NCBI GenBank assembly: GCA_001751225.1
Contig: MAXT01000362.1
Coordinates: 4,674-18,125 of the forward strand
DNA: 13,452 nt
Source of the DNA: Desulfuromonadales bacterium C00003107
GTDB lineage: Bacteria > Desulfobacterota > Desulfuromonadia > Desulfuromonadales > Syntrophotaleaceae
Reading direction: 5' to 3'
Of this stretch, positions 13,271-13,452 are shown piece after piece (position 1 is the first letter of the stretch; every line of letters starts with the position of its first letter). The notes under the pieces were generated by a model, which was not told where the DNA came from, ran no database searches, and saw only the letters and a list, made by a program, of their open reading frames with translations. Made by a program: the position numbers and the translations under genes.

Positions 13271-13452
13271 GAAGCAGGGCCGAAAAAGAACCTATGCTAT
13301 ACTAAACCCGTTTAAAGGAAGAATTTATCTTTGCCTAGGAAACCGATAGCAACAAAAATGCGTTACCCGGCTGGCGATAACTCTGTTGGGTCGCGATTGA
13401 GTCGCTTGTGAAAAAGTAGCTTTAAAACATTTTCGATGCCCTTCGGACTCCA
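13271..13452. other. Intergenic tail after the CIS operon, no convincing gene
   Basis: The 182 bases after the last stop are less GC-rich than the operon. They contain the possible promoter above and a Shine-Dalgarno-like AAAGGAAG, followed by TTG at 13331 opening only a 26-codon frame that stops at TGA. I see no hairpin with a T run that would mark a terminator, and no RNA gene. Confidence 0.6.
13295..13303 (+). promoter_or_regulatory. Possible extended -10 promoter element
   Basis: TGCTATACT fits the extended -10 pattern TGnTATAAT with one mismatch. No good -35 is seen 17 bases upstream (CAGGGC), which an extended -10 can tolerate. AAAGGAAGA follows at 13314-13322, so a new transcript rightward out of the CIS operon is plausible. 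Confidence 0.35.

Noticed and set aside
13331..13411. Short frame from TTG with an AAAGGAAG ribosome-like site (MPRKPIATKMRYPAG)
   Set aside because: It has only 26 codons and no clear homology; the MPRKP start recalls some transposases, but the frame stops at once and the match is too short.
1..13452. CRISPR arrays, tRNA or rRNA genes, insertion sequences
   Set aside because: No spaced repeat array, tRNA-like cloverleaf or transposase frame was seen; the only duplication is the cap/sheath junction.

Overview
The window holds a compact contractile injection system (CIS) locus of the phage-tail-like type typified by the Serratia antifeeding prophage (Afp) and the Photorhabdus virulence cassettes (PVC). 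All genes lie on the + strand, most are tightly spaced or overlapping, and a near-consensus sigma70-type promoter stands at the left edge. The GC-rich sequence, Shine-Dalgarno sites and -35/-10 promoter point to a proteobacterium, possibly a gammaproteobacterium. No marker gene fixes the taxon, so this is only inference.

Layout: promoter (40-73); a Pvc16_N/DUF4255-type tube-cap protein with a carboxypeptidase-regulatory-like C-terminal domain (159-878); a polytopic membrane protein with an HEAGH putative zinc site (937-1713); a decayed second copy of the 3' end of the cap gene (about 1718-1928); tail sheath (1955-3187); inner tube, gp19 family (3256-3783); an unrecognised proline-rich, probably disordered protein (3790-4923); LysM-containing tube-initiator/baseplate protein (4923-5666); VgrG-like spike (5663-7168); PAAR-like spike tip (7169-7513); gp25-like baseplate wedge protein (7510-8010); baseplate J-like protein with a long beta-propeller-like C-terminal half (8007-10577); tail protein I-like baseplate protein (10564-11100). 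Three membrane proteins of unknown family follow with short spacings (11118-12086, 12098-12583, 12587-13270). The last 180 bases hold a possible extended -10 promoter and no convincing gene.

Together the genes encode the sheath, tube, cap, spike, tip and baseplate of one CIS particle. The window contains one sheath and one tube gene. It has no AAA+ ATPase, no large tape-measure protein, no tail fibre and no recognisable toxin, so these are elsewhere, replaced or absent. The membrane proteins that flank and follow the structural genes raise the possibility of a membrane-associated or cell-retained CIS rather than a freely released one.

The strongest unusual signal is the region 880-1960. The HEAGH membrane gene sits exactly between two copies of the cap/sheath junction: an intact cap 3' end with a broken sheath start on its left, and a broken cap 3' end with an intact sheath start on its right. 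This is the footprint of a past duplication, with a gene inserted or substituted between adjacent cap and sheath genes.
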